From: FACHB-1406 sp034189065
Lineage (GTDB): Bacteria > Cyanobacteriota > Cyanobacteriia > Cyanobacteriales > Spirulinaceae
Direction of reading: 5' to 3'
Assembly: GCA_034189065.1 (NCBI GenBank)
Contig: JAXHVQ010000005.1
Coordinates: 1 to 64,000 of the forward strand
DNA: 64,000 nucleotides
Numbering within the stretch: the first letter of the stretch is position 1; every line of letters starts with the position of its first letter. A program made the position numbers and the translations under genes. Of this stretch, positions 1 to 7,955 are shown in pieces. The notes under the pieces are model-generated. The model did no database searches. It was not told the DNA's origin and saw nothing but the letters and a program-made list of their open reading frames with translations.

Positions 1-136
1 CAAAATTTGGATGGGCGATCGCCGTCAAGTAATTTTATATCGAGCCAAGGCAAGTTTGCACACGCCCCATCACAATTTGAAACAATATTGGATTAAATAC
101 GGCAGCTTTCGGACGCGATTCGACCAACAATTATAA
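1..136 (+). CDS. C-terminal end of an unidentified protein (partial)
   Basis: The second frame is open from the window edge to a TAA at 134-136. It encodes about 44 residues that begin KIWMGDRRQVILYRAKA and end RTRFDQQL. It is rich in Arg, His and Gln and shows no motif I recognise. Its GCGATCGC site lies in frame, as in neighbouring coding regions, which supports it being a real gene tail. The start and most of the gene lie upstream of the window. No function can be proposed. Confidence 0.45.
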   Translation, partial: KIWMGDRRQVILYRAKASLHTPHHNLKQYWIKYGSFRTRFDQQL

Positions 137-214
137 ATTATAATATTTTTACTTGAGTTATAAATTGCAAACAAATGTTTTTAAAACTTTGTTCGCTTTG
201 GAGAAGAATGATTT

Positions 215-469
215 ATGATTAATCGGGAACAGTTAAAACGTGAAATTGATTCAGTCAATGATGCCTATCTCGAAATTTTATACCGCATCATTCAGACGTT
301 AAAAATGCCCGGTTTTGGAAACTTGTCGTCTGTGGAAACTCGCGATCGCAATCCTTTAAAAGGGAGCGTCATCTTTGAAGGGGATCTGATTTCTCCCCTT
401 GATGAAACTTGGGACGTGGACTCACGATCGTCCTCTACCCATGCGTGGATTTGGAAGAATTTAAAATAG
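215..469 (+). CDS. VapB-like antitoxin fused at its end to a VapC (PIN) stub
   Basis: This 84-residue protein starts MINREQLKREIDSVNDAYLEI and contains NPLKGSVIFEGDLISPLDETW, a layout common in cyanobacterial type II antitoxins that sit directly upstream of a PIN-domain toxin gene. A helical N-terminal half should dimerise and bind the operator, and the acidic C-terminal half should block the toxin. The last residues, STHAWIW, do not belong to an antitoxin. They match the start of a PIN toxin (IVLDTHAWIW) read after loss of two bases, and the rest of the toxin gene is gone. It is therefore probably a non-functional relic of a toxin-antitoxin pair. No promoter was identified. The family call is by resemblance only. 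Confidence 0.6.
   Translation: MINREQLKREIDSVNDAYLEILYRIIQTLKMPGFGNLSSVETRDRNPLKGSVIFEGDLISPLDETWDVDSRSSSTHAWIWKNLK
427..454 (+). pseudogene. vapC 5' remnant with 2-bp deletion
   Basis: The bases ATCGTCCTC-TACCCATGCG, followed by TGGATTTGG, would read IVLDTHAWIW if GA were restored after CTC. That is the usual opening of a PIN-domain toxin, including its first catalytic Asp. The deletion puts the sequence into the frame of the upstream antitoxin, and similarity stops after about ten codons. Confidence 0.5.
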
Positions 470-771
470 AAGAATCCAGAATGGGAGAATTCAGAATGGG
501 AGAATTTGAGGGACGAACGAGGAGTTATATTCATTTTGATTGAGACGCTCGACACTGCTTCCTGAAGTTCGGCGGTTCTAGCTAAATCGGAACTTCCTTA
601 TTTGAAACGACTATAGCGTTTTAAAATGAAACGCAAACAATAAACGTCCAGAATTTAAATTCACCGCACGCTCTCTGTAGGGACGTTCGATTTGTAGTAT
701 CCGATCGCGGTTTGCGTTTCCTCGAGCAATACCCTATAAAATGGAGTTAAATTTAATTTAAAAAAAAGAAA
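470..771. other. Upstream region of the phycoerythrin linker, with repeat debris
   Basis: These 302 bases hold no gene. Positions 470-550 carry a degenerate copy of the dispersed TATAGCG element in reverse orientation: GAATTCAGAATGGGAG repeats followed by TTTGAGGGACGAACGAGGAG. Positions 612-633 hold a single TATAGCG end with AAATGAAACG. A lone half of the GTAGGGACG palindrome lies near 677. The rest up to the gene at 772 is AT-rich and must contain its promoter, but I see no convincing -10/-35 pair. Confidence 0.5.
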
Positions 772-1782
772 ATGAACGCAGTTAATTTTTTGAGCGCAGA
801 CGAGTCACAGCGACAGAAGCAATTTTATCAAGCGTACCAACCTTTTAAGGAGACAGACGCGATCGAGCTGCGTTCCGGTTTCTCGGAAACAGACATCGAA
901 GTGGTTCTGCGGGCGATTTACCGACAAGTATTGGGCAATGCTCATATTATGGAGAGCGATCGCCTAACGGTAGCCGAGTCGCAATTGAAGCAAGGCGATT
1001 TGACGGTGCGCGAGTTCGTGCGAAGTTTGGCTAAGTCGGAGTTGTACCGTTCTCGTTTCTTTGAAAATTGCTATCGTTACCGCGCCATTGAGTTAAATTT
1101 TAAACACCTTTTGGGACGCGCGCCCGACTCCTATGAGGAAATGTGCCAGCACAGCGCGGTGTTAGATAGAGAGGGGTTTGAAGCGGATATCGATACTTAC
1201 CTCGATAGCGACGAGTATCAGGATGCCTTTGGCGATAATATTGTCCCTTACTACCGAGGATACCAAACGCGCGCGGGCCAATCGATGGTGGAATTTACGA
1301 ACTTGTTCCAACTGTTGCGCAGTGCCTCGAGCAGCGATAAGGATGTAACGGGTGGCAATGAACCGCGATTGACAAAACGACTGATTCAAGCTTCAGCTTC
1401 GAGCAAGTCTAAATTCAGGGATATCAGCGAAATCTTAGCGGAAATCTTTAAACCCAAGTCGCCGACGGTTCGCGCTGGGGTTTCGGCAGAAGAACAAGCT
1501 TTACGGCGAAAAATTGAGGAACAAAAGAGCGCGATCGCAACCCTCCAACAGCAACTCTCCCAATTGCGTCCTTTCGCCGCCATTGGTGCGACTCAACTCA
1601 AAGGAGATGGCTTGCCCTCAACCCCCGACGCGCCAGAAACCTTTATTTCTCTGCAACAACAAGCCAACGCACAAGGGGATCGAATCGCCAAGCTGCAAGA
1701 CCAACTCGCCGATGCTCGACGCTATGCCACCATTGGCGAAGCGCGCTTGAATCGGTGGCGCAGTCGCGTTTTTAACCGTTGA
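772..1782 (+). CDS. Phycobilisome rod linker (phycoerythrin-associated), with C-terminal coiled coil
   Basis: This 336-residue protein has a PBS linker domain (Pfam PF00427 type) at about residues 40-170, with the typical stretches LTVREFVRSLAKSELYR (77-93) and LNFKHLLGRAPDS (108-120). Such domains sit in the hole of a phycobiliprotein hexamer and link discs in the rod. The usual C-terminal CpcD-type capping domain is absent. Residues 238-325 instead form a predicted coiled coil with two related repeats, IATLQQQLSQLRPFAAIGATQ (255-275) and IAKLQDQLADARRYATIGEAR (305-325). The gene lies 176 bases upstream of cpeB on the same strand, so phycoerythrin is the likely partner. That assignment comes from position and family, not from a diagnostic motif. 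The ATG follows an A-rich leader (AAAAAAAAGAAA). Confidence 0.85.
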   Translation: MNAVNFLSADESQRQKQFYQAYQPFKETDAIELRSGFSETDIEVVLRAIYRQVLGNAHIMESDRLTVAESQLKQGDLTVREFVRSLAKSELYRSRFFENCYRYRAIELNFKHLLGRAPDSYEEMCQHSAVLDREGFEADIDTYLDSDEYQDAFGDNIVPYYRGYQTRAGQSMVEFTNLFQLLRSASSSDKDVTGGNEPRLTKRLIQASASSKSKFRDISEILAEIFKPKSPTVRAGVSAEEQALRRKIEEQKSAIATLQQQLSQLRPFAAIGATQLKGDGLPSTPDAPETFISLQQQANAQGDRIAKLQDQLADARRYATIGEARLNRWRSRVFNR

Positions 1783-1958
1783 TTTGACCGATGGCGCTTT
1801 GTGAATCTTAGGCGATCGCAAACTAATGTTAAGGATTGTTGCCTTGTTTCTCATAACTGAGACGAAGATCCCCGCCATCTTTTAAGGTCTATAATGTCTT
1901 GCTCGGCTGAAGAGCAATACATTACAAAAAAGAACCCACTACTAATAAGGAGAGCAAA

Positions 1959-2513
1959 ATGCTTGACGCTTTTTCGAGAGCCGTCGTCGGGGCTGATGCC
2001 AGCACATCTACCGTAGGCGATATCGATTCTCTCAAAGAATTCATCAATAAGGGAAATCGCCGCTTAGATGCCGTTAACGCCCTAGCCAGCAACGCAAGCT
2101 GCATGGTATCCGATGCGATCGCGGGCATGATCTGCGAAAACCAAGGCTTAATCCAAGCGGGTGGAAACTGCTACCCCAACCGTCGTATGGCTGCCTGCCT
2201 GCGCGATGGCGAAATCATCCTGCGCTACGTCACCTACGCGCTGCTCGCTGGCGATGCTTCGGTATTAGACGATCGCTGCTTGAACGGTTTAAAAGAAACC
2301 TACGCAGCATTGGGCGTTCCCACCGGTTCGTCAGTGCGCGCCGTCCAAATCATGAAGGCTCAAGCCGCCGCTCACATCAAAGACGAACCGAGCGAAAAAT
2401 TTGCCGGTAACAAACTGCGCAAAATGAATCCTCCGTTGGTAGACGATCGTTGCGCCAGCCTCGTTGCTGAAGCTTCCAGCTACTTCGATCGCGTGATTTC
2501 TGCCCTCAGCTAA
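1959..2513 (+). CDS. cpeB: C-phycoerythrin beta subunit
   Basis: This is a full-length, 184-residue beta phycoerythrin, the light-harvesting globin-like protein of the outer phycobilisome rods. Bilin-binding cysteines are visible: Cys48 and Cys59 for the doubly linked phycoerythrobilin, Cys80 in MAACLRDGE, and Cys165 in VDDRCASL. Asn70 in AGGNCYPNRR is at the position of the conserved methylated asparagine. A good ribosome binding site (AAGGAG, 7 bases before the ATG) sets the start. It is followed 86 bases later by cpeA, the usual cpeBA operon order. Expression in relatives often responds to light colour, but no regulator gene is present here. Confidence 0.97.
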   Translation: MLDAFSRAVVGADASTSTVGDIDSLKEFINKGNRRLDAVNALASNASCMVSDAIAGMICENQGLIQAGGNCYPNRRMAACLRDGEIILRYVTYALLAGDASVLDDRCLNGLKETYAALGVPTGSSVRAVQIMKAQAAAHIKDEPSEKFAGNKLRKMNPPLVDDRCASLVAEASSYFDRVISALS

Positions 2514-2599
2514 AAAAGCACGATCCAACGCTATTTTTAGGGCTGAATTTCAACTCAGCTCGCCAGTCGTAAAATTTATTTCGGGAGAAGATTAAGAGA

Positions 2600-3094
2600 A
2601 TGAAATCTGTTGTTACTACCGTAATTGCCTCTGCCGATTCAGCAGGTCGTTTCCCCAGCACCTCTGATTTACAATCGGTTCAAGGTTCAATTCAGCGCTC
2701 CACCGCTCGCTTAGAAGCGGCTGAAAAACTGTCTAGCAACCTCGATTCAGTTGCCAAAGAAGCTTACGAAGCTTGCATTAAGAAATACCCTTATTTGAAC
2801 AACGAAGGGGAAGCTAATTCCACCGAGACGTTCAAGGCGAAATGCGAGCGCGATATTAAGCACTATATGCGCTTGATTCAATACTGTTTGGTTGTTGGCG
2901 GTACCGGTCCTCTCGATGAGTGGGGTATTGCCGGTCAGCGCGAAGTTTATCGCGCCCTGAACCTGCCTACCGCTCCTTATGTGGAAGCGTTACGCTTTGC
3001 GCGCAATCGCGGTTGCTCGCCTCGCGATATGTCCGCTCAAGCGTTGGTGGAATATAACGCGCTGCTGGACTATGCAATTAATTCTCTGTCCTAG
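2600..3094 (+). CDS. cpeA: C-phycoerythrin alpha subunit
   Basis: This 164-residue alpha phycoerythrin pairs with CpeB to form the monomer that assembles into trimers and hexamers. The two expected phycoerythrobilin attachment cysteines are Cys82 (KCERDIKHYMR) and Cys139 (RNRGCSPRD). Length and sequence are those of a complete gene (MKSVVTTVIASADSAGRFPS at the N-terminus). It follows cpeB in the same transcript and is followed by a strong stem-loop at 3148. Cys139 is, in related organisms, a substrate of lyases of the CpeY/CpeZ/CpeS/CpeU group; Cys82 is the known CpeY site. Confidence 0.97.
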   Translation: MKSVVTTVIASADSAGRFPSTSDLQSVQGSIQRSTARLEAAEKLSSNLDSVAKEAYEACIKKYPYLNNEGEANSTETFKAKCERDIKHYMRLIQYCLVVGGTGPLDEWGIAGQREVYRALNLPTAPYVEALRFARNRGCSPRDMSAQALVEYNALLDYAINSLS

Positions 3095-3147
3095 TTAGAA
3101 CTTGGGAATGAGAGCGCGGGCGGGATTTGATGCCTGCCTCGTATTAG

Positions 3148-3217
3148 ACCTAGAGGTTCTTGACGCTTTGTTTTGCCAGTTGCGGTAAAGTGGTGTCAAA
3201 GGATCTCTAGGTTTGTT
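3148..3217 (+). terminator. Stem-loop downstream of cpeBA
   Basis: ACCTAGAG (3148-3155) pairs with CTCTAGGT (3205-3212), reinforced by inner CTTGAC (3159-3164) and GTCAAAG (3195-3201). A T-rich stretch follows. It lies about 50 bases after the cpeA stop codon and is the probable operon terminator or 3' stabiliser of the abundant cpeBA mRNA. Confidence 0.6.
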
Positions 3218-3220
3218 ATC

Positions 3221-3279
3221 AATGAATAATGAATAATGAATAATGAGTAATGAGTAATGAATAATGAGTAATGAATAAT
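3221..3279. repeat. Tandem 7-bp repeat (AATAATG/AGTAATG)
   Basis: About eight copies of a 7-base unit, AATGAATA with AGTA variants, lie between cpeA and the TATAGCG element at 3289. The same repeat type occurs at 38992-39068. Confidence 0.85.
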
Positions 3280-3288
3280 TTTCCCCAG

Positions 3289-3419
3289 CTATAGCGTCTT
3301 GATGAAATATAAACAGTAGAAGAATATTACATACTTTTAATAACTCCTCAAAGCCTCTTGAATTCTCCTATTCTTGATTTTTCCGTCAAGATTTTACAAT
3401 TTAAATGAAAACGCTATAG
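3289..3419. mobile_element. TATAGCG MITE-like element, full copy, just upstream of cpeY
   Basis: This 131-bp element has inverted ends CTATAGCGTCTTGATGAAAT and AAATGAAAACGCTATAG. The interior carries AGAATATTACATACTTTT, AACTCCTCAAAGCCTCTTGA and a TTCC-TCAAGATTTTACAA block that recur in the other copies. It has no coding capacity. It ends 10 bases before the cpeY start codon. Confidence 0.75.
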
Positions 3420-3429
3420 ACCCGTCAAT

Positions 3430-4716
3430 ATGGATAAACGCTTTTTTAGCTTATTTAACCTAACAGAAGACCAAGCGATCGCGCTATTGGATACGCCTCA
3501 AGACCGGACAAGCGAGGAGGACTCGCGCTATATCGCAGCTTCCCACTTGGTCAACTTTCCCACAGAACGCGCGATCGCGGCCTTGATCCGAGCGGTCGAA
3601 CAAACCGACCCTTCTCTCGATAACCGGATTGTTCGCCGCAAGTCCGTAGAAACACTAGGAAGATTGCAAGCCACAACCGCACTTCCCGCAATTCGGAGTT
3701 GTTTGCAAGACGGCGATCGCTACACCGTCGAAAATGCAGTTTGGGCGATCGGGGAAATTGGCACGGAAAACGCGGAGATTCTCGAAGAAATTGCTCAATT
3801 GCTCGAAAAAAGCGAACAAACTTACCGCGTTATCATTCATACTCTCGCTACGCTAAACTATCAACCCGCCTTAGATCGCATCCGTAAATTCACGAGCGAT
3901 ACAGACCCTCCCACCGCCAGCGCTGCCATAACCGCCGTTTGCCGCTTAAGCCAAGACGACTCCCAAATGGGGAAAGTGGTGGCAATGTTGCAACATCCAA
4001 AGGTATTAGCGCGGCGCTTATCGATTCAAGATTTAATCGATGCTCGTTACTACGCCGCCATTCCCCACATCGCGCGGTGTCCGGTCTCTTTGGTGTTTCG
4101 ACTGCGGGGAATTCGGATGCTCGCCGAAGCGGGAATGGCAGAAGGCGCGATCGCGTTTGAAAGTCTGCAACCCGACTTAGAGCAAACATTGCGCGATCGC
4201 CCCCACGACTTGAATTTAGTCCATCATTACGACACCCTGCCAACGTTGGAAACGTTAATTCGGGGATTATACGAAACCGACTTCGGACGGTGTTACTTAG
4301 CCGCCAAAACCCTCCTCGATCGTTATGCACAAGAGGCACCGGCAGCGCTATTAGCCACCTACGCAGAAGAAGCGCGCAGCGACTACGGCGCTCACTTCCA
4401 TGTGGTGAAGCTGTTGGGTTGGCTGAAATATGCGCCCGCCTACGACTTGTTCGTCGAAGCGCTGCACAATACACAGCCTCAGTTTCAGAAATCGCGAGCC
4501 GCCGCCGCCATCGCCTTGGGAGAATTGGGCGATAAACGCGCGATCGCGGAACTCCAAACTTGTCTCGAAACCCGAATTTGGGATTTGAAGTATGCTGCAT
4601 TAATGGCTTTAGAACAATTGGGCGATATCAGCGGCTATGAAAAGCTAGCCAGCGATGAGGATAGGTTGATTCGCGAAAAAGTCAAGACCCAGTTTCAAGA
4701 TTCGCTTTCAAGCTGA
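3430..4716 (+). CDS. cpeY: Phycoerythrobilin lyase CpeY (HEAT-repeat)
   Basis: This 428-residue protein opens MDKRFFSLFNLTEDQAIALL and is built of alpha-helical HEAT/PBS-lyase repeats along its length, for example VENAVWAIGEIG (about 99-110) and SRAAAAIALGELGDKRAIAEL near the C-terminus. CpeY belongs to the E/F-type bilin lyases and attaches phycoerythrobilin to Cys82 of alpha phycoerythrin. In well-studied species it works with CpeZ, whose gene normally follows. Here the next gene is an unrelated methyltransferase on the other strand, so cpeZ must be elsewhere or absent. The ATG is almost abutted by a MITE-like element, and no clear Shine-Dalgarno precedes it, which is unusual for this operon. 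Confidence 0.93.
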   Translation: MDKRFFSLFNLTEDQAIALLDTPQDRTSEEDSRYIAASHLVNFPTERAIAALIRAVEQTDPSLDNRIVRRKSVETLGRLQATTALPAIRSCLQDGDRYTVENAVWAIGEIGTENAEILEEIAQLLEKSEQTYRVIIHTLATLNYQPALDRIRKFTSDTDPPTASAAITAVCRLSQDDSQMGKVVAMLQHPKVLARRLSIQDLIDARYYAAIPHIARCPVSLVFRLRGIRMLAEAGMAEGAIAFESLQPDLEQTLRDRPHDLNLVHHYDTLPTLETLIRGLYETDFGRCYLAAKTLLDRYAQEAPAALLATYAEEARSDYGAHFHVVKLLGWLKYAPAYDLFVEALHNTQPQFQKSRAAAAIALGELGDKRAIAELQTCLETRIWDLKYAALMALEQLGDISGYEKLASDEDRLIREKVKTQFQDSLSS

Positions 4717-4722
4717 AGGGGA

Positions 4723-4751
4723 GGTAGGGACGTTTTATAAAACGTCCGTAC
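4723..4751. repeat. GTAGGGACGTTT palindromic hairpin
   Basis: GTAGGGACGTTTTAT is followed by its near-complement AAAACGTCCGTAC, giving a stem of about 12 bp. It sits just after the cpeY stop codon and just before a convergent gene, so it may also act as a bidirectional terminator. Related palindromes lie at 9536, 20512, 32557 and 49649. Confidence 0.7.
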
Positions 4752-4793
4752 AGGTGCAGCGAAAGAGCTTTAGCTTTTTGCCGCTCGACTCTT

Positions 4794-5606
4794 TTATCGC
4801 TTAGCTGAAGCTTGATAAACGACTGCCGTTGCCACTCCATCTACATAGTTGACAGTCTCTTTAAAAGCTTGAAGACCGGCTTGTAATCTTTTTTCATCCT
4901 TTCCTAGAGCTTGAACCATTTGTTGAATTGTCGGTTCGATGAAGGAAGAAACATAATTAACGAATTCGCGTAAGTCTTGACATTCATTTGAGCAGGCAGA
5001 GTAATAAAACCCTATGGGATTAACTTGTATATCGCAAAATCCATTGGAAGATAATAATGGCTCTAGTCTCCTGCCAATATGAGGATGACCTCCAGAATAA
5101 TAAAAAAGCTGACAAAATGCGTCTTGAAGATAATCGTAATCAGATGAGCTAGGCCAAATCAAAAGAGTCTTATAATCTGTTTCATTTAGCCGAATAAAGC
5201 CGCCTGGTTTCAAAACGCGATAAGTCTCTTGTAAAACTGCTTCCTGGTTTGAAAGATGTTCCAGCACCCAGATTGCAAAGATCGCATCAAAAGTCCCATC
5301 TTTCCAGGGGAGATAAGCGGCATCTCCCACTCGAACATCTACATTTTCTAGGTTTAGTTTGTTGAGATAGCTTATAGTATATTTAACTTGTTCTTCTTGA
5401 ATATCAATTCCAGCTAAGCTTATCCCAGGAAAGGCTTGACCAATCTCTCCTAGAACTGCTCCTACACCACATCCAATTTCTAGCAAATACCGATCGGCTG
5501 AAAGATCGAGGTTACGTAGTATTAATTTGTCTTTCCAATACTTTGCCTGGTCTAATAGACGTTGCTGCTCTTCTGTGGTGTATCCATGAATGTATTTATT
5601 TGTCAA
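4794..5606 (-). CDS. Class I SAM-dependent methyltransferase
   Basis: This 270-residue protein has a Methyltransf_11-type Rossmann core. Motif I is LLEIGCGVGAVLGEIG (about residues 42-57), the acidic residue after strand 2 is in LAGIDIQEEQ, motif II is VRVGDAAYLPW, and FDAIFAIWVLEHLSNQE lines the substrate side. The sequence after residue 150 is specific to its own subfamily. Substrate cannot be told: small molecules, quinones and sugars are all possible. It runs convergent to cpeY. Codon use is poor in GCGATCGC sites compared with neighbours, which may mean a more recent arrival. Confidence 0.85.
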   Translation of the reverse strand: MTNKYIHGYTTEEQQRLLDQAKYWKDKLILRNLDLSADRYLLEIGCGVGAVLGEIGQAFPGISLAGIDIQEEQVKYTISYLNKLNLENVDVRVGDAAYLPWKDGTFDAIFAIWVLEHLSNQEAVLQETYRVLKPGGFIRLNETDYKTLLIWPSSSDYDYLQDAFCQLFYYSGGHPHIGRRLEPLLSSNGFCDIQVNPIGFYYSACSNECQDLREFVNYVSSFIEPTIQQMVQALGKDEKRLQAGLQAFKETVNYVDGVATAVVYQASAKR

Positions 5607-5671
5607 CTCTTACCCTCCTAGCTCTAGAAGCCCTTTTATTATAAGCGATCTTTGTTTGTCATCCCTAGTCC

Positions 5672-5747
5672 CTCAAATTGGTGAATTTTTCTATTCTTCT
5701 ATTCTTCCGAAGCTAAAGTTTTACAACCCAAATAAAAATGCTATATA
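5672..5747. mobile_element. TATAGCG MITE-like element, right half only
   Basis: This partial copy runs from CTCAAATTGGTGAAT through TATTCTTCCG, AAGTTTTACAACCCAAAT and the terminal AAAAATGCTATATA. The left inverted end is missing. Confidence 0.55.
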
Positions 5748-5821
5748 ATGTAGTTTAACTTTGGAGAATTAGTATTATGCCAGCTACGGCAGTTAAGAGA
5801 TGTTTGAATATTGGTTGAGAA

Positions 5822-6094
5822 ATGAGAAAAGGGAGTAAGTTAAATCCAGATAAGCCAAGTCAAGAGTTCGCTGCCTTAATTGAGCGAGAAGGAGAATGCT
5901 ATGTATCGCTATGTCCCGAACTAGATATTGCAAGTCAAGGCAAAACTGTAGAAGATGCTAGAAAAAATCGGGTCGAGGCAATTGAACTTTTCTTTGGAGT
6001 AGCAGACCTAACCGAAATTGCCTCGCGCCTAAGACTAGAAGTATTTGTTGCCGAAAAATTAAGTCTCAAGTCTCCTCCTTCAAGTCGGAGGTAA
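5822..6094 (+). CDS. Orphan HicB-type antitoxin-like protein
   Basis: This 90-residue protein contains the HicB-like core EFAALIEREGECYVSLCPEL followed by DIASQGKTVEDARKN and ELFF, a partly degraded RNase H-like fold that in HicAB systems neutralises the HicA mRNA interferase. Members in cyanobacteria often occur without a HicA partner. No HicA-like ORF flanks it, so it is orphan here. The N-terminal 17 residues are basic and not typical. The start is the first ATG in frame; no clear ribosome binding site precedes it. Confidence 0.7.
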   Translation: MRKGSKLNPDKPSQEFAALIEREGECYVSLCPELDIASQGKTVEDARKNRVEAIELFFGVADLTEIASRLRLEVFVAEKLSLKSPPSSRR

Positions 6095-6125
6095 TTACAA
6101 CTCACAACTCATAACTTATAATCTC

Positions 6126-7304
6126 GTGTTAGATTTTTTTCTCCTGACAGCGCTGGGATTTTTGGGAAGTTTCGGTCACTGCGTCGGGATGTGCGGCCCG
6201 CTGACGGTTGCTTTTTCCCTGTCGGGCAACCCCTCAGAATCCTCAAACTGGCAGAAAAGTGTTCGATTTCACGCCCTACTCAACAGCAGCCGCATTCTTA
6301 GCTATGCTTCTGTGGGGGCGGTTTTGGGAGGAATTGGCTCCATTGTGGCAGCCAGCGGTCAGTTGGCAGGGATCGGTAGCAGTTTGCGCCAGGGCATGGC
6401 CGCGATCGCGGGAATTCTCCTCATTTGGTTGGGGCTCGTTCAAATTAAACCCAATTTTCTGCCCCGTTTGCCGTTGCTACATTTGCCGAGTCGGTTGCAC
6501 GAAACCTTAACCAAAGGGATGACAAAATTCTCGCCTAACGGTTCCGGGCTAACTCCGGTTTTGTTAGGAGGCATTTGGGGATTAATCCCTTGCGGTTTCC
6601 TCTACGTCGCCCAAATTAAAGCCGCTGCTGCGGGAAGTTGGGCGATGGGAGCGCTGACAATGCTTTGTTTCGGTTTGGGAACGATGCCGGCGATGTTGGG
6701 AGTGGGAATTTCTGCTTCGCGACTCAGTGCCTCTCGTCGCAGTCAGTTGTTTCGTTCGGGCGGTTGGGTAACGCTGGCCATTGGAGTGCTGACGCTGTTG
6801 CGCGGCGACGCAATGGTAGACTATACCGGTCACGCAGCGCTGTTGTTATTGATGTTGGCTTTAGTCGCGCGTCCGATCGCGGGAATGTGGAGCGCTCCTT
6901 TATATTACCGTCGCGCGATCGGCGTAGGAGCTTTTGTTTTAGCCCTCGCCCACACCGCCCATCAAATCGAACACGCCTTCAAATGGAATTGGGCCGCGAT
7001 CGCCTTTTTGCTACCCGCACCGCGTTGGGGATTATATGCAGGCGCAGTTTCTCTCCTTTTACTGACTCCCCTCGCCCTCACTTCTTTCGACTACTGGCAG
7101 CAGGTTTTAGGGAAGCGCTGGCGACAACTCCATCTCCTCAGCGTTCCGGCACTGGTATTAGCCGCCGTTCACACCATCCTCACGGGCTCTAACTATTGGG
7201 GAGAATTAGTCCCAACTGTTGCCCATCACCTGCGCGTTGGGATTCTAGGTGCGTTGGTTTTGTTGGTTTTGGGAGTGCGTTTTCTCCACAGGAAACACCG
7301 ATGA
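6126..7304 (+). CDS. SafE/TauE-type (COG2836-like) membrane protein with ferric-reductase-like C-terminus
   Basis: The protein (392 residues, GTG start) has two parts. Residues 1-230 are a six-helix SafE/DsbD-like transporter domain with the signature GHCVGMCGP (Cys19, Cys23), known from proteins of copper handling and cytochrome oxidase assembly. After HAALLLLMLALVARPIAGMW the rest (about 235-392) is a second helical bundle with paired membrane histidines (LAHTAHQIEH and RQLHLLSVPALVLAAVHTIL), resembling ferric-reductase or MsrQ-type haem domains. A role in metal or thiol redox transfer across a membrane is inferred. An ATG start is absent near the N-terminus, so GTG is chosen because the first helix begins right after it. 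Confidence 0.75.
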   Translation: MLDFFLLTALGFLGSFGHCVGMCGPLTVAFSLSGNPSESSNWQKSVRFHALLNSSRILSYASVGAVLGGIGSIVAASGQLAGIGSSLRQGMAAIAGILLIWLGLVQIKPNFLPRLPLLHLPSRLHETLTKGMTKFSPNGSGLTPVLLGGIWGLIPCGFLYVAQIKAAAAGSWAMGALTMLCFGLGTMPAMLGVGISASRLSASRRSQLFRSGGWVTLAIGVLTLLRGDAMVDYTGHAALLLLMLALVARPIAGMWSAPLYYRRAIGVGAFVLALAHTAHQIEHAFKWNWAAIAFLLPAPRWGLYAGAVSLLLLTPLALTSFDYWQQVLGKRWRQLHLLSVPALVLAAVHTILTGSNYWGELVPTVAHHLRVGILGALVLLVLGVRFLHRKHR

Positions 7305-7418
7305 TGGGAAGCGGCAGAGCAAAGAAGGACAAAAGACTAATAACAAACGACAAAGGACTAATGACCAACAACACGCTAGGATAATTGAATAAACTCAAAG
7401 CCGTTATAGCAAAAACCG

Positions 7419-7940
7419 ATGCCGCGCACTCAACGGAACGATAACTTCATTGATAAAAGTTTTACCGTCATGGCAGACTTGGTATTGAAGATTCTGCCTG
7501 CCAAGAAGCAAGCCAAAGAAGCGTTTGCATACTACCGCGACGGAATGTCCGCCCAAGCTGATGGCGAGTACGCCGAAGCAATGGATAATTATAACGAAGC
7601 CCTCACACTCGAAGAAGACCCGGCAGATCGCAGTTATATTCTCTACAATATGGGATTGATCCACGCCAGCAACGGCGAACACGAAATAGCCTTAGAACGG
7701 TATCACGAAGCCCTCGAACTCAATCCTCGGATGCCCCAAGCGATGAATAATATCGCCGTTGTCTACCACTACCAAGGCGAGTATGCTAAGGATGCGGGGA
7801 AAACTGAGGAAGCAGAATCTTTGTTTGACAGAGCGGCTGAATATTGGAAACAAGCCATTCGCCTCGCCCCGAATAACTATATCGAAGCCCAAAACTGGTT
7901 GAAAACCACCGGGCGATCGGATATGGATGTATTTTTCTAA
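7419..7940 (+). CDS. ycf3: Photosystem I assembly protein Ycf3
   Basis: The 173-residue protein starts MPRTQRNDNFIDKSFTVMAD, the invariant opening of Ycf3, and carries three tetratricopeptide repeats (about residues 35-68, 72-105 and 120-153), including LYNMGLIHASNGEHEIALERY. It is a thylakoid-associated chaperone that helps assemble the PsaA/PsaB core of photosystem I. It lies 15 bases upstream of gatC on the same strand, so the two are probably co-transcribed. Confidence 0.97.
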   Translation: MPRTQRNDNFIDKSFTVMADLVLKILPAKKQAKEAFAYYRDGMSAQADGEYAEAMDNYNEALTLEEDPADRSYILYNMGLIHASNGEHEIALERYHEALELNPRMPQAMNNIAVVYHYQGEYAKDAGKTEEAESLFDRAAEYWKQAIRLAPNNYIEAQNWLKTTGRSDMDVFF

Positions 7941-7955
7941 AGGATACTGAAAGTC

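Noticed and set aside
3221..3279. CRISPR-like array
   Set aside because: The units are 7 bases without spacers. The arrays at 8578, 22322, 34715 and 38992 are also plain tandem repeats.
3890..4600. A 236-residue ORF opposite cpeY
   Set aside because: It is the antisense shadow of a well-supported gene, rich in Arg and Ser with no domain.
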